Of a stretch of 64,000 bases of DNA, positions 42,026-51,889 are shown piece by piece (position 1 is the stretch's first letter; each line of letters starts with the position of its first letter). The DNA is from Flavobacterium seoulense (GTDB taxonomy: Bacteria > Bacteroidota > Bacteroidia > Flavobacteriales > Flavobacteriaceae): assembly GCF_000695795.1 (NCBI RefSeq), contig NZ_JNCA01000001.1, positions 62,001 to 126,000 on the forward strand, read 5' to 3'. The position numbers were made by a program, and so were the translations under genes. The notes under the pieces were generated by a model. That model had not been told where the DNA came from and did not search any database. It saw only the letters and a list, made by a program, of their open reading frames with translations.

Positions 42026-42487
42026 CTTGTTGAATTAATCAAACCTAAAGTAATTTTTTACATAAGCAATCTTTTACCGATTCATTTTCCGTTAATAATG
42101 TATCGCCTTTTCATTCCCGAACAAAAAGCGCGAAATTTTGTCGTAAATCATGTTGAATAACTTTTTCATAATAATGGTATTTAAGTTAGTAAATAAATTA
42201 AATCATTAACAAGAAAAGCTAGGTGTAGTCTCGGGGATTGTTCTTTAATAAAATTACAGCTATTTTTTATTTATATAAAATAAGTTATTAAATATTCGAT
42301 ATAATGCAAATATTGAAGATTAAATACATGATAATCAATATTTTGAATTATTTTATTTACAAATAATTATATCTGAATTGAACTAATTTGGAAGTAATTC
42401 TATTTAAAAAAATAAACTATATTTACAAACTGTTTACAAATGTGTATTTTACATTTAAATAAAACCAATTCTATTCCAAACAAAAAA
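42026..42487. other. AT-rich spacer before GH43 gene
   Basis: This 462-bp stretch holds a very short minus-strand frame (listed separately) and, from about 42240 on, extremely AT-rich sequence that includes the promoter region of the GH43 gene. I see no clear -33/-7 pair. A longer frame from 42440 runs into the GH43 gene but its first 16 codons lie before the signal peptide and are probably not translated. Confidence 0.5.
42092..42169 (-). CDS. Possible 25-residue small protein
   Basis: An ATG at 42169 opens a 25-codon frame (MKKLFNMIYDKISRFLFGNE and five more residues) ending in TAA at 42092. It is amphipathic and basic at the start. The hairpin at 41984-42025 would terminate its transcript. 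It is too short for a reliable call; support would be conservation of the frame in related genomes. Confidence 0.22.
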   Translation of the reverse strand: MKKLFNMIYDKISRFLFGNEKAIHY

Positions 42488-43540
42488 ATGAAGATAAGCA
42501 TGAATTTTTTACGTCTTAGTATTTTATTAAGTTTCATTGTTAGTACAACAATGGTTTATTCGCAAAAATTAAAAAAGAATCAATTTCATAATCCGTTGGC
42601 ATTGCAGCGAGCTGATCCATTTGTTACAAAAACAGCTGATGGAACGTATTACTTTATTGCCACGGCTCCGGAATATGACCGAATCGAAATTCGCAGTTCA
42701 AAAACTATCAACGGAATAAAAGAGGCAAAACCAGTAGTGGTATGGCGTAAACATACTAAAGGTATTATGGGAAATCATATCTGGGCTCCAGAATTGCATC
42801 GAATTGATGGTAAATGGTATATTTATTTTGCAGCAGGTTCAGCTGAAGAAAAATGGAAAATACGTATGTATGCTTTGTCAAATCCATCCGAAGATCCAAC
42901 AAAAGGGGAGTGGAAAGAAGAAGGACAAATTGTAACTAAGAAAGACGTTTTTGCGCTGGATGCAACAACTTTCGAACATAAAGGACAACGTTATCTTATT
43001 TGGGTTGACAGAGGACCGGGAAATGTGGTTAATACAAGTTTGTATATAGCCAAGATGACAAGTCCAACAACAGTTGACGAAAAGCAAGTGGTAATTAGCC
43101 AGCCGGATTACGACTGGGAAATGCATACTTATAAAGTAAACGAAGGACCGGCAGTATTAATTAAAAACGGAAAAGTATTCCTGACTTTTTCGGCTAGTGC
43201 TACTGATGCTACTTATTGTTTGGGTTTGCTTTGGGCAAAAGAAGGAGCTGACTTATTGGATCCAAAGTCATGGAACAAACTCGACAAACCGGTTTTCTTC
43301 ACTAACGAAAAATTCAAACGTTATGGTCCGGGACATAATAGTTTCACTGTTTCGGAAGATGGTAAAACAGATATCATGATTTATCACGCCCGTGATTACG
43401 AAAAAATTAAAGGAGATGCTTTGTCTGATCCCAATCGTCACACGCACGCCAGAGTTTTAAAATGGACTAAAGACGGTATGCCTGATTTTGGACAGGATAT
43501 TGATGATAACGATATGGCTTTGAAAACTAAAAAGAAATAA
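42488..43540 (+). CDS. GH43 family glycoside hydrolase
   Basis: This protein is 350 residues from the ATG at 42488, which places a signal peptide (hydrophobic core about 7-22, cleaved near VYS-Q) at the N-terminus. The five-bladed beta-propeller of GH43 shows its three carboxylates: Asp43 in QRADPF (general base), Asp158 in ALDATTF (pKa modulator) and Glu219 in VNEGPAV (acid). GH43 enzymes remove arabinofuranose or xylose residues from plant polysaccharides; which of these cannot be told. It stands alone, unlike the GH2 genes at the left edge, and is closed by a strong hairpin. Confidence 0.9.
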   Translation: MKISMNFLRLSILLSFIVSTTMVYSQKLKKNQFHNPLALQRADPFVTKTADGTYYFIATAPEYDRIEIRSSKTINGIKEAKPVVVWRKHTKGIMGNHIWAPELHRIDGKWYIYFAAGSAEEKWKIRMYALSNPSEDPTKGEWKEEGQIVTKKDVFALDATTFEHKGQRYLIWVDRGPGNVVNTSLYIAKMTSPTTVDEKQVVISQPDYDWEMHTYKVNEGPAVLIKNGKVFLTFSASATDATYCLGLLWAKEGADLLDPKSWNKLDKPVFFTNEKFKRYGPGHNSFTVSEDGKTDIMIYHARDYEKIKGDALSDPNRHTHARVLKWTKDGMPDFGQDIDDNDMALKTKKK

Positions 43541-43562
43541 TACTTTGCCTTTTATATATATG

Positions 43563-43599
43563 AAAAAGGGCTTCTCAAATTTATCGAGAAGCCCTTTTT
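43563..43599. terminator. Bidirectional terminator between GH43 gene and proC
   Basis: AAAAAGGGCTTCTC (43563-43576) pairs perfectly with GAGAAGCCCTTTTT (43586-43599) around a nine-base loop, between convergent genes. Confidence 0.92.
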
Positions 43600-43616
43600 G
43601 TATTGTAAACGGGAAA

Positions 43617-44396
43617 TTAAACTCCTTTAATTTTCTTCACAGCTGCTTTAATTCCGCGGATTAATGACGAACTGAAACCATGAGATTCCATTTCGCTTAA
43701 ACCAGTAATGGTACAGCCTTGTGGTGTAGTTACTCTGTCAATTAATTGTTCCGGGTGGATTTGTTCTTCCATTACCATTTCGGCAGCTCCTTTTACCGTT
43801 TGCGCTGAAATTGCCAAAGCTGTTTTCCAGTCAAATCCTATTTCGATTCCCGCCTGCATAGAAGCTCTGATGTAACGTAAGGCAAAAGCAGTTCCGCTCG
43901 CTGCTAAAACCGTTGCGGCATCCATTAATTTTTCGTCAATAACCGGAGCTGTACCTAAATCTTTAAAGATAGTTACTACTTTTTGCCCTTGTTCAGCATG
44001 TTTTTCGTTAAAAGAAATACAAGTTGCTGACGCTGCATATTGAGCTGCAATATTAGGCATGATACGAATAGCCTGATGATTTTCTCCAATTTTACTTTGA
44101 AGTGCTTCAATAGATAATCCGCTTACTCCTGAAGCAATGATTTTATTCGAAATAAAAGGAAGAATTTCAGCCAAAACAGTATCTACCTGATACGGTTTAA
44201 TGGTTAAAATAATAATGTCAGCTTCCTGAATATTATGTTTGTTATCTGAAGAAACGGTTACGCCTAATTTTTCTAAATATAGAATACTTGTAGTATTTCT
44301 TCTGGTTACTGTAATTTCATTTTTAGTGGCACATTTTGCCATTCCTAATGCAATAGCAGCGCCTAAGTTACCGCCTCCTATTATATGTACTTTCAT
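43617..44396 (-). CDS. proC: Pyrroline-5-carboxylate reductase
   Basis: This 259-residue cytoplasmic enzyme reduces pyrroline-5-carboxylate to L-proline with NADPH, the last step of proline synthesis. The Rossmann start reads VHIIGGGNLGAAIALGM, followed by IILTIKPYQV and RIMPNIAAQYAASATCIS. The C-terminal dimerisation motif reads RVTTPQGCTITGLSEME with the substrate-binding Thr/Gly-rich loop. It is 28 bp downstream of mgtE on the same strand and may share its transcript; other proline genes are not here. Confidence 0.93.
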   Translation of the reverse strand: MKVHIIGGGNLGAAIALGMAKCATKNEITVTRRNTTSILYLEKLGVTVSSDNKHNIQEADIIILTIKPYQVDTVLAEILPFISNKIIASGVSGLSIEALQSKIGENHQAIRIMPNIAAQYAASATCISFNEKHAEQGQKVVTIFKDLGTAPVIDEKLMDAATVLAASGTAFALRYIRASMQAGIEIGFDWKTALAISAQTVKGAAEMVMEEQIHPEQLIDRVTTPQGCTITGLSEMESHGFSSSLIRGIKAAVKKIKGV

Positions 44397-44424
44397 ATTT
44401 TTTATATTAATATCTTCTAAATTA

Positions 44425-45780
44425 TTAAAAACCTAAGATGAGTTTGGCAATCGAAAAATAAATTAAGATTCCGCAAATATCGTTGCTTGTTGTAATAAAT
44501 GGCCCAGTTGCCAAAGCGGGGTCAATTCCAAATTTATCTAATAATAACGGAATAAATGTGCCAATTAAAGAGGCAATTACAATTACCGAAATAAGAGCAA
44601 TGGTAACAATAAGACCAATCATAATTTCGACATTAAGTAAAAAATGACTTCCTATGAATAAAATACTTGCCAGGATAACTCCATTTAGTAAACTTAATGA
44701 AACTTCTTTTATTAATCGGTTGAATAAGGAACCACTCAAAGTATCATTAGCTAAACCTTGTACAATAATAGCCGAAGATTGTACACCAACATTTCCTGCC
44801 ATCGCAGCAATTAACGGTGTGAAAAAGAAAAGATTGCCGTGTTCCAGCATGGCGCCTTCAAATAATCCTAAGACTCTTACGGTTATAAATCCGCCTAATA
44901 AGGCTAAAACTAACCAAGGCAAACGTGCTTTAGTTAATTCCATGATGCTGTCATCGGCTTCAACGTCCTGAGAGATACCCGCTGCTAACTGGTAATCCTG
45001 ATCAGCTTCTTCCTTGATAACGTCTACAATGTCGTCAATGGTAATTCGTCCTACTAAGCGCCCTAATTCATCTACTACAGGTATGGCTTCAAGATCATAT
45101 TTTTGCATGATACGGGCCACTTCAACGTCTTCGGCATCTACGTTTACATAATTGAGTTTCCTGATATAAACATCGCTGATAGCCGTTTTAGTAGAAGTAG
45201 TTGTTAATAAATCTTTTAATGACAAACGGCCTTTTAGTCTGTCTTCGTCATCAACTACATAGATAGAATGTACTCTGGAAATATTTTCTGCCTGAATACG
45301 CATTTCTTTAACACAAGTAAGTACGTTCCAGTTTTCATTAACTTTTACTAACTCTTTGTGCATGATTCCACCAGCCGTGTCTTCTTTATAGCGAAGCAGG
45401 TCAACAATGTCCTTTGCGTGTTCAACGTCTTGTAGTTCTGATATTACTTCGGCTTTAATTTCCTGCGAAAGTTCAGCAATAATATCGGCAGCATCATTAG
45501 TTTCAAGTTCGTCTAATTCTTCTGCAATTTCTTTTGGCGAAAGCCTGCTTAATATATTTTCGCGTAAATCATCTTCTAATTCCAGAAGAATTTCGGCAGT
45601 TTTATCACTGTCTAAAACTTTAAAAATATAAGTGGCATCATCAAAATCTAATTCGTCCAGAATTTCGGCAATATCAGCATGGTGAATATCATTCAGGACA
45701 AGTTCCAGTTTGTGGTCGTTTTTTTCCTGAATGAGTTCTTTTACTTCACTTATTAATTCCTTGCTGATTTTAAACTCCAT
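44425..45780 (-). CDS. mgtE: Magnesium transporter MgtE
   Basis: This 451-residue inner-membrane channel has the normal MgtE order: an acidic N domain (about 15-125, [18 protein letters not shown]), two CBS domains (about 130-260, [14 protein letters not shown] and [21 protein letters not shown]), a plug helix and five membrane helices (about 285-451) with the pore phrases [16 protein letters not shown] and [15 protein letters not shown]. Cytoplasmic Mg2+ bound between the N and CBS domains closes the pore. Its start overlaps the end of rsmA by 11 bp, so the two are translated from one mRNA. Confidence 0.94.
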   Translation of the reverse strand: MEFKISKELISEVKELIQEKNDHKLELVLNDIHHADIAEILDELDFDDATYIFKVLDSDKTAEILLELEDDLRENILSRLSPKEIAEELDELETNDAADIIAELSQEIKAEVISELQDVEHAKDIVDLLRYKEDTAGGIMHKELVKVNENWNVLTCVKEMRIQAENISRVHSIYVVDDEDRLKGRLSLKDLLTTTSTKTAISDVYIRKLNYVNVDAEDVEVARIMQKYDLEAIPVVDELGRLVGRITIDDIVDVIKEEADQDYQLAAGISQDVEADDSIMELTKARLPWLVLALLGGFITVRVLGLFEGAMLEHGNLFFFTPLIAAMAGNVGVQSSAIIVQGLANDTLSGSLFNRLIKEVSLSLLNGVILASILFIGSHFLLNVEIMIGLIVTIALISVIVIASLIGTFIPLLLDKFGIDPALATGPFITTSNDICGILIYFSIAKLILGF

Positions 45781-46549
45781 CGGCTTCTATTTTTTGAGTC
45801 AGTTCGATAAATTGTGCTACGTCCAATTGCTCCGGACGGAGGTCAAAGATAGTATCTTCTCTTAAATTATCAGATAGATTGAGTGTTTTTAAACTGTTAC
45901 GTAAGGTTTTGCGGCGTTGTTGAAAAGCTGTTTTTACTACTGTAAAGAATAATTTTTCGCCACATGGCAAACTATAATCTTCTTTTCGACGCATACGCAT
46001 CACGCCTGATTTCACCTTTGGCGGCGGATTAAAAACATTTTCATCAACCGTAAATAAATATTCGGTATCATAAAATGCCTGAGCCAGAACTGATAAAATT
46101 CCGTAAGTTTTGCTTCCTTTTTTTTCGCAAATGCGTTCGGCAACTTCTTTTTGAAACATACCCGAAAATTCAGGAATTTGATGTTTCAATTCTAAAACCC
46201 TGAAAACAATTTGCGAAGAAATGTTATATGGAAAATTCCCAATGATAGCAAATTGCTTGTCTTTGAAAACTTCATTGATATTGTATTTCAAAAAATCCTG
46301 AGAAATAATACATCCGCGTAATTTTGGATAATGTGCATCTAAATAAGTTACTGATTCAGTATCAATCTCAATTACATACGTATTTATGGGTTTTTCTAAC
46401 ATATATTTAGTTAAAACTCCCATTCCTGGTCCTATCTCTAATACATCCTCATATCCTTGTAAACTCAAGGTGTCAGCAATGGCCTGAGCAATGCTTTCGT
46501 CTTTTAAGAAATGTTGTCCGAGGTGTTTTTTAGCTTTTACTTTATCCAT
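45770..46549 (-). CDS. rsmA: 16S rRNA (A1518/A1519) dimethyltransferase RsmA/KsgA
   Basis: This 259-residue SAM-dependent enzyme dimethylates two adjacent adenines near the 3' end of 16S rRNA during 30S assembly. Motifs are [13 protein letters not shown], the SAM loop [12 protein letters not shown] and the catalytic NxPY as [14 protein letters not shown] (about 100). The C-terminal helical domain ends with [16 protein letters not shown]. An RsmA-MgtE gene pair with overlapping ends suggests translational coupling. Confidence 0.95.
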   Translation of the reverse strand: MDKVKAKKHLGQHFLKDESIAQAIADTLSLQGYEDVLEIGPGMGVLTKYMLEKPINTYVIEIDTESVTYLDAHYPKLRGCIISQDFLKYNINEVFKDKQFAIIGNFPYNISSQIVFRVLELKHQIPEFSGMFQKEVAERICEKKGSKTYGILSVLAQAFYDTEYLFTVDENVFNPPPKVKSGVMRMRRKEDYSLPCGEKLFFTVVKTAFQQRRKTLRNSLKTLNLSDNLREDTIFDLRPEQLDVAQFIELTQKIEADGV

Positions 46550-46635
46550 TTTTGGGCTGAATTTATTCAGGTATTTTTTTGTTTTTTTTATGTATCAAAG
46601 ACAATGAAATTCTCTGATATTCTAGCAGAAGCTAA

Positions 46636-46959
46636 TTAATTATTCTGAAAAAACTCTGAAACTAATTCTAATTCGGTTCTAAAAGAAAGCATTTTATCTG
46701 CAAATAATTTCATGGCTTCAGCCTGAAAACGTGCTTGGTCTTCCTGATAATACTTTTCTAAAGTAGCTTTACTGTCAGTGGTATATTGACTTGAATAAGT
46801 AACTCCGCCCATTTCTTCTTCCACTAAAACACGAACTAATCTAGCCGAAGTAAATTTGCCTGTAGCAATCATTTCCGGCATGTGTTTGTGTTGCATCCAA
46901 ATCATCCATTGATCGTGAACACTTTCGTGTATATTAGTGGTAACGTTGTATATTATCAT
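46636..46959 (-). CDS. DUF4286 family protein
   Basis: This 107-residue soluble protein begins MIIYNVTTNIHESVHDQW and contains HKHMPEMIATGKFTSARLV, the pattern of DUF4286, a ferredoxin-like dimeric alpha/beta family found almost only in Bacteroidota and a few others. Function is unknown. It lies between the TPR gene (downstream in the transcript direction: no, the TPR gene lies upstream of it at 47074-48852) and rsmA, all on the minus strand, so it may be part of a 48852-43617 transcription unit with short gaps of 86-114 bp. Confidence 0.85.
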   Translation of the reverse strand: MIIYNVTTNIHESVHDQWMIWMQHKHMPEMIATGKFTSARLVRVLVEEEMGGVTYSSQYTTDSKATLEKYYQEDQARFQAEAMKLFADKMLSFRTELELVSEFFQNN

Positions 46960-47073
46960 TTTAAAAGTATTAAGATTGGAGTATTAAGTAGTAAGACCTT
47001 AACCGAATTATCTTTGTTTGTTCTGATTTTATTTTCTAATTGATATTGCTTTTTGCAATTGATATTGTTATTT

Positions 47074-48852
47074 CTAAAGGTTTTTATCTCCTCTTAATTC
47101 CCGGAATTTTTTTCTGGCTTCTACAAAATAGATGCTGTCCTGATGATTGAAAATTAATTTCTCATAAAGCGGTTTTGCTTTTTCGGGTTCGTTTAATTTC
47201 TTAGCATAAATTTCTGCCGAAAAAAACAATGCTTCATCAATGTAAATTCCATCGCTATGTTGTTCTATTATCGATTGGTATTGGCTTAAAGCCAAATTAT
47301 ATTCACCTATTTTTTCAAATGTTTTTCCTAATCGTAATTGTGTCACCGCTTCAATTTCTTGTCCTTTAAATGTTTTTAAAATCGATTGAAATTGGGCAAT
47401 TGCTTCCTGATCTCTATTTTGATACAATAAATAATCTCCTTTGGCAAAAGCCTTCAAAGCGGTTTGTGTCGAATCAGCAACCGTATTGTCATTAATCAAT
47501 AAAAAATATTCCAAAGCATCATTAGCAATCAACTGTGTATTTGCCGATTTTAATTCTTTAAACTGTTTTAAAGCCCAGGGAAAATCACCTTTAAAATAAC
47601 TCGTTTTTGCTGCTTTTAAACTGGCTTCATGAGCTACAGCATCATTCTTCAAATCCATTTCAATTTGCGAATAATACAATAATGCCTGATTGAATTTTTC
47701 TTCGAAAAGTAAAATATCTGCCAGTTCCATTTTGGCCTGAGCCATTTCGTAATTATTTAATTGCAATTCCAGTGCTTTTTTGATAATCGCTTTTCCCTGT
47801 TCCGGTTTTTTGAGATTGAAAGCCACAAAATGCGCCTGAATAAGCTGCAAAGATAAACTAAAAGGACTTATTTCAAATTGTTTCAATAAAGCCTCGATTT
47901 CTAAATTGATGGCAGCAAAATCTTTTTCGGTGGCTTTACTGATTTTTAGTTCTATTAAATACGAGTGGGTTTGAACCAATAAGCCTAAATCCTTAGTGTT
48001 TTCGATGATGAAATCAAGAATTTCTTTGGCAGTTTCTTTTTCGTCTTCTTCAATAGCCAGGTTGGCCAAATTTAAAATCGTAGAAAGCGATTCAGGATTA
48101 CGTTTATAAATGGCTTTTTCCTGAATAAAAGCTTTCGAAAATTCTTTTTGCTGAATATAGAACCAACTCAAATAACGACTCCAAAATATATCCTGACTTT
48201 TTTGAACCTTTAAAACCAAAGCTTTTCGTAGCGCATTACTAAAACTCGCATCAGCTTCATCAGTCATAAAACGCGACAATTGATTTTGGATTAAAATAGA
48301 ATTTTGAGGATTAGCAAAGGCTTCGTCCAGAAAAGTAGTAATCATCATTTCATAATTACCTAATTGTCCGTACAATAATCCTTGCTGGTAATTAAAATTA
48401 AAATTCGGCTGGATTTCGGTGGCAATTTTATAAGCTTTTAAGGCATATTCTAATTGGACTTTTTTGTCGAAAGCATTAGCAATTCCGTATACTTCATTAG
48501 GATTTTTTCGAATGCGTTCCAAAGCCTGATCGTAATAGTTTTTGGCTTTTGGATCGTTTTTTTGCAACTGGAAATTATAACCCAATTCGACTAAAAGATT
48601 CCCCTGATTGTATTTGGTTAATCTATTTTGAATGGCTTTTTCAGCAACATCATATTGCTTTAATTGCTGGTAGCAATCTACAGTTCGAAGAAAATATTGC
48701 ATGTTTTGAGGAACGTTTTCTAATAATTCCTCATAACTGATTTTTGCTTTTTCAAAATCGCCTTTGTCGTAGTAATACTGTGCTAATTGTTCGTTTTGAC
48801 CAATCGCAAACAGTGAGAATAACAAAGTGATATAAAAAAAGAGCTTTTTCAT
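47074..48852 (-). CDS. Exported tetratricopeptide-repeat protein
   Basis: This 592-residue protein has a signal peptide (cleaved near AIG-Q) and then tetratricopeptide-type helical repeats along almost the whole length, seen as YYDKGDFEKAKISYEELL, LGYNFQLQKNDPKAKNYYDQAL, LRLGKTFEKIGEYNLALSQY and ALFFSAEIYAKKLNEPEKAKP. TPR arrays bind partner proteins, here in the periplasm, where they may support envelope or secretion complexes. No catalytic motif is seen. The spacer to serS contains a hairpin-like repeat. Confidence 0.88.
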   Translation of the reverse strand: MKKLFFYITLLFSLFAIGQNEQLAQYYYDKGDFEKAKISYEELLENVPQNMQYFLRTVDCYQQLKQYDVAEKAIQNRLTKYNQGNLLVELGYNFQLQKNDPKAKNYYDQALERIRKNPNEVYGIANAFDKKVQLEYALKAYKIATEIQPNFNFNYQQGLLYGQLGNYEMMITTFLDEAFANPQNSILIQNQLSRFMTDEADASFSNALRKALVLKVQKSQDIFWSRYLSWFYIQQKEFSKAFIQEKAIYKRNPESLSTILNLANLAIEEDEKETAKEILDFIIENTKDLGLLVQTHSYLIELKISKATEKDFAAINLEIEALLKQFEISPFSLSLQLIQAHFVAFNLKKPEQGKAIIKKALELQLNNYEMAQAKMELADILLFEEKFNQALLYYSQIEMDLKNDAVAHEASLKAAKTSYFKGDFPWALKQFKELKSANTQLIANDALEYFLLINDNTVADSTQTALKAFAKGDYLLYQNRDQEAIAQFQSILKTFKGQEIEAVTQLRLGKTFEKIGEYNLALSQYQSIIEQHSDGIYIDEALFFSAEIYAKKLNEPEKAKPLYEKLIFNHQDSIYFVEARKKFRELRGDKNL

Positions 48853-48899
48853 AACCGGATAAGGGTTTGAAATTAAATTTTAAAAATTTCCTTTTTTCT

Positions 48900-48959
48900 T
48901 TGAACCATGAAGAAATTAAGGTTATTAAGCTTAATGTTTCTTAATCTCTTAATGGTGAA
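48900..48959. repeat. Hairpin-like spacer repeat
   Basis: ACCATGAAGAAATTAAG on one arm and CTTAATCTCTTAATGGT on the other surround a short loop containing TTAAGCTTAA. The same arm phrases occur at 35021-35082. It lies between serS and the TPR gene on the same strand and probably terminates serS transcription. Confidence 0.5.
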
Positions 48960-48985
48960 AATAATTAATTCTGTTTTAAACAGAA

Positions 48986-50257
48986 TTAATTGATAATATC
49001 AAATCCGCAATAAGAACGTAACACCTCTGGGATTACAATTCCTTCCGGAGTTTGGTAATTTTCAAGAATTCCTGCTAAAACTCTAGGTAGAGCTAGTGAA
49101 CTTCCGTTTAGGGTGTGTGCCAATTGGTTTTTTCCATCTTTGTCTTTAAAACGTAATTTTAAACGGTTAGCCTGAAAAGTTTCAAAGTTAGACACAGAAG
49201 AAATTTCTAACCAACGGTCCTGTGCTGTAGAAAATACCTCAAAATCATAAGTCAAAGCCGAAGTGAAACCCATATCGCCACCGCAAAGGCGTAAAATTCT
49301 ATATGGCAATTTCAATTCGTCCAAAATTTCTTTTACGTGTTCTACCATTCCGTCTAAAGCCTCATAAGACTTTTCAGGATGTTCGATACGTACGATTTCC
49401 ACCTTGTCAAACTGGTGTAAACGGTTTAATCCACGCACGTGCGCTCCATAAGAACCTGCTTCACGACGGAAACATGGCGTGTAAGCTGTTTTTAGAATTG
49501 GTAATTCATTTTCGCTCAACAACACATCTCTGAATAAGTTGGTTACAGGAACTTCAGCCGTTGGGATTAGGTATAAATTGTCAACAGTAGCGTGGTACAT
49601 TTGTCCTTCTTTGTCCGGCAATTGTCCTGTTCCATACCCTGAAGCTTCGTTTACTAGATGCGGAACCTGTACTTCATTATAACCTGCAGCTGTATTCTTA
49701 TCTAAAAAATAATTGATTAAGGCACGTTGCAAACGCGCTCCTTTTCCTTTGTAAACAGGGAAACCAGCTCCTGTTATTTTATTTCCTAATTCGAAATCGA
49801 TGATGTCATATTTTTTTACCAATTCCCAGTGCGGTTGTGCTCCTTCATGTAAAACCGGAATTTCGCCAGCTTCAAAAACGTTTAGGTTTTCCTCAGGCGT
49901 TTTTCCTTCCGGAACAATATCAGCAGGAAGATTAGGTAAAGTGTATAGTTTTTCAGTAAGTTCGGCAGCAATTGCTTCGGCAGTTTCTGCTAAAGCTTTA
50001 CTTTTTTCCTTGTTACTAACGGTTTTTTCTTTTAAAATGGCAGCTTTGGCTTTTTCACCAGCTTTCATCATTTCACCTATGTCTTTGGACAATTTATTAG
50101 ATTCAGCTAAGATGTTGTCTAATTCTACTTGCGTAGCACGACGACGCTCATCAAGTTCTACCACTTCTTCTACCACGGTTTTAGCATCCAAATTTCTTTT
50201 TGCTAAAGCCTGGATCACTTTCTCCTGATTCTCTCTAATAAATGCAATTTGTAACAT
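48986..50257 (-). CDS. serS: Seryl-tRNA synthetase
   Basis: This 423-residue class II synthetase charges tRNA-Ser in the cytoplasm. The N-terminal antiparallel coiled coil (about 1-110) reaches the tRNA long arm. Motif 1 and the serine pocket include LIPTAEVPVTNLFRD; motif 2 is CFRREAGSYGAHVRGLNRLHQF; motif 3 is LNGSSLALPRVLAGILENYQ. Length is normal and all motifs are intact. The ATG at 50257 gives the usual MLQIAFIREN start. Confidence 0.96.
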   Translation of the reverse strand: MLQIAFIRENQEKVIQALAKRNLDAKTVVEEVVELDERRRATQVELDNILAESNKLSKDIGEMMKAGEKAKAAILKEKTVSNKEKSKALAETAEAIAAELTEKLYTLPNLPADIVPEGKTPEENLNVFEAGEIPVLHEGAQPHWELVKKYDIIDFELGNKITGAGFPVYKGKGARLQRALINYFLDKNTAAGYNEVQVPHLVNEASGYGTGQLPDKEGQMYHATVDNLYLIPTAEVPVTNLFRDVLLSENELPILKTAYTPCFRREAGSYGAHVRGLNRLHQFDKVEIVRIEHPEKSYEALDGMVEHVKEILDELKLPYRILRLCGGDMGFTSALTYDFEVFSTAQDRWLEISSVSNFETFQANRLKLRFKDKDGKNQLAHTLNGSSLALPRVLAGILENYQTPEGIVIPEVLRSYCGFDIIN

Positions 50258-50380
50258 AGTTGGATTTTTATAACTATAAAATTTCTAATAATGGTAGCAA
50301 ATTTAAGGAAATGTTTGCGACTTATGAGACAAAGTTTTCACTAAGATTCACAAAGTTTTATTTAAGAATCGCTGTGGAAT

Positions 50381-51772
50381 TTAAAAACGATTAGGAATAG
50401 TGAATTTAAAAGTACTTCCTTTGCCTATTTCACTTTCTACCGAAAGTACGCCGCCATGTTTTTCGATAAATTCTTTGCATAACATCAGTCCTAAGCCTGT
50501 TCCGGTTTCGTCATCAGTACCTAATGTGCTATGTCTGTGATTAATTATAAATAATTCGGCTACTTTTTCGGCTGAAATCCCAATGCCGTTGTCTTTAATC
50601 GAAAATACCGTTTGTTTGCTTTCTTTTGTCATCGAAAGTACCACTTCGCCATTAACTGGAGTGAATTTTATCGCATTCGAAACTAAATTTCTAAAAATGG
50701 TTTCGAGCATATTCTTGTCGGCATAAACAGAATGTTCTTTCTCAATTTCAGATTGTACAGTTATGTTTTTATTTTTAGCAACATTGGCTAACAAATTAAT
50801 CGTTTTATTAGTAATTGCGGTTATTTCTAATTCTTTGGGACTGAATTCAATATTTCCTGTTTGAGATTGTGCCCAGGTTAAAAGATTTTCAAGTAATGAA
50901 TAAGTGTCTTTTGACGATTGATGAATGAGTTGGATAAACTCGTTCGTTTCCTTATTATCTAAATGATTGTTGTCTTCTAATAACAGTTCTGAAAGCCCGA
51001 TAATACCATTAAACGGTCCTTTTAAATCATGAGCAATAATCGAAAAAAAAGTGTTTTTGTCGTTTAATAATTTTTTTATTTGGATTTCTTTTTCTTCCTG
51101 TAACAAAAGTAAATAGCCCACACCGCTGATAATCATCATAATAAAAACAATCAAAAAGATGATTTTTTGTGCAGGATCTACAGAGTATAGCGTTGTTGAA
51201 GTTTTAAAAAGCGGATATATAATTCTAAAAATTAATGCGACTAATAATATGATATAATTAAAACCTAATATTTTCTTGAATAAACTGCTTCGCGTTGCTG
51301 TTAAAAATCGAAGTGTAGGTAAGATTAGCAATAAAAAAATAGAAAGCGATGCCAATGCTACTCTAACATAAGCCGGAGATTCAATCCATACCGAATAATA
51401 AAAGCTTAAAAGTACAACAGCAAAAAAGACTGATTGTGTTTGATATGCTTTTTTAGAACTATCTTTCACCATCATCAACATGGCGATAGATTCAAGGTAA
51501 TAGCTTCCAAAAATTAAAGTGTTTGGAATAATAATATTTACGGGGTTAAAACTGACTGTATCGGTTCTAAGAAAAAATGCGAGCCAGGCAAAAGACTGAA
51601 AAATCTTAGAACAGCCAAATACTAATAAATGTGTTTTATTATCCTTACTGAAATTAGTAAAACGAAAAGTAAAAATGAGTACTGCTAAAGCAAAATTTCC
51701 CCAAAACAACAATCCCATTATATTGCGAATGTCCAGCAAAAATAATTTTGAAAATTGATTTAGAGTCTCCAT
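50381..51772 (-). CDS. Membrane sensor histidine kinase
   Basis: This 463-residue kinase has about seven membrane helices in the first 220 residues, a layout like 7TM sensor regions, with no obvious periplasmic sensor domain. A short linker leads to the phosphoacceptor His248 in SIIAHDLKGPFNGIIGL. The HATPase region has the N box (LVSNAIKFTP), G1 (DNGIGIS) and G2 (GTGLGLMLCKEF). No response regulator gene is adjacent, so it is an orphan kinase whose partner and signal cannot be inferred. Spacers of more than 110 bp lie on both sides. Confidence 0.92.
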   Translation of the reverse strand: METLNQFSKLFLLDIRNIMGLLFWGNFALAVLIFTFRFTNFSKDNKTHLLVFGCSKIFQSFAWLAFFLRTDTVSFNPVNIIIPNTLIFGSYYLESIAMLMMVKDSSKKAYQTQSVFFAVVLLSFYYSVWIESPAYVRVALASLSIFLLLILPTLRFLTATRSSLFKKILGFNYIILLVALIFRIIYPLFKTSTTLYSVDPAQKIIFLIVFIMMIISGVGYLLLLQEEKEIQIKKLLNDKNTFFSIIAHDLKGPFNGIIGLSELLLEDNNHLDNKETNEFIQLIHQSSKDTYSLLENLLTWAQSQTGNIEFSPKELEITAITNKTINLLANVAKNKNITVQSEIEKEHSVYADKNMLETIFRNLVSNAIKFTPVNGEVVLSMTKESKQTVFSIKDNGIGISAEKVAELFIINHRHSTLGTDDETGTGLGLMLCKEFIEKHGGVLSVESEIGKGSTFKFTIPNRF

Positions 51773-51889
51773 AACTAATTGTAATCTTTAGGATTGCCCG
51801 TAAATTAAGTGCTAACAAAAATAGACTTATTTTGATTGTATCCTAATAAAATTAAAACTATTTCAATTTGTGATTATTGAATGATATAA

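Noticed and set aside
42440..42487. Start of GH43 gene at 42440
   Set aside because: Would put 16 polar residues before the signal peptide; the ATG at 42488 starts directly at the signal peptide.
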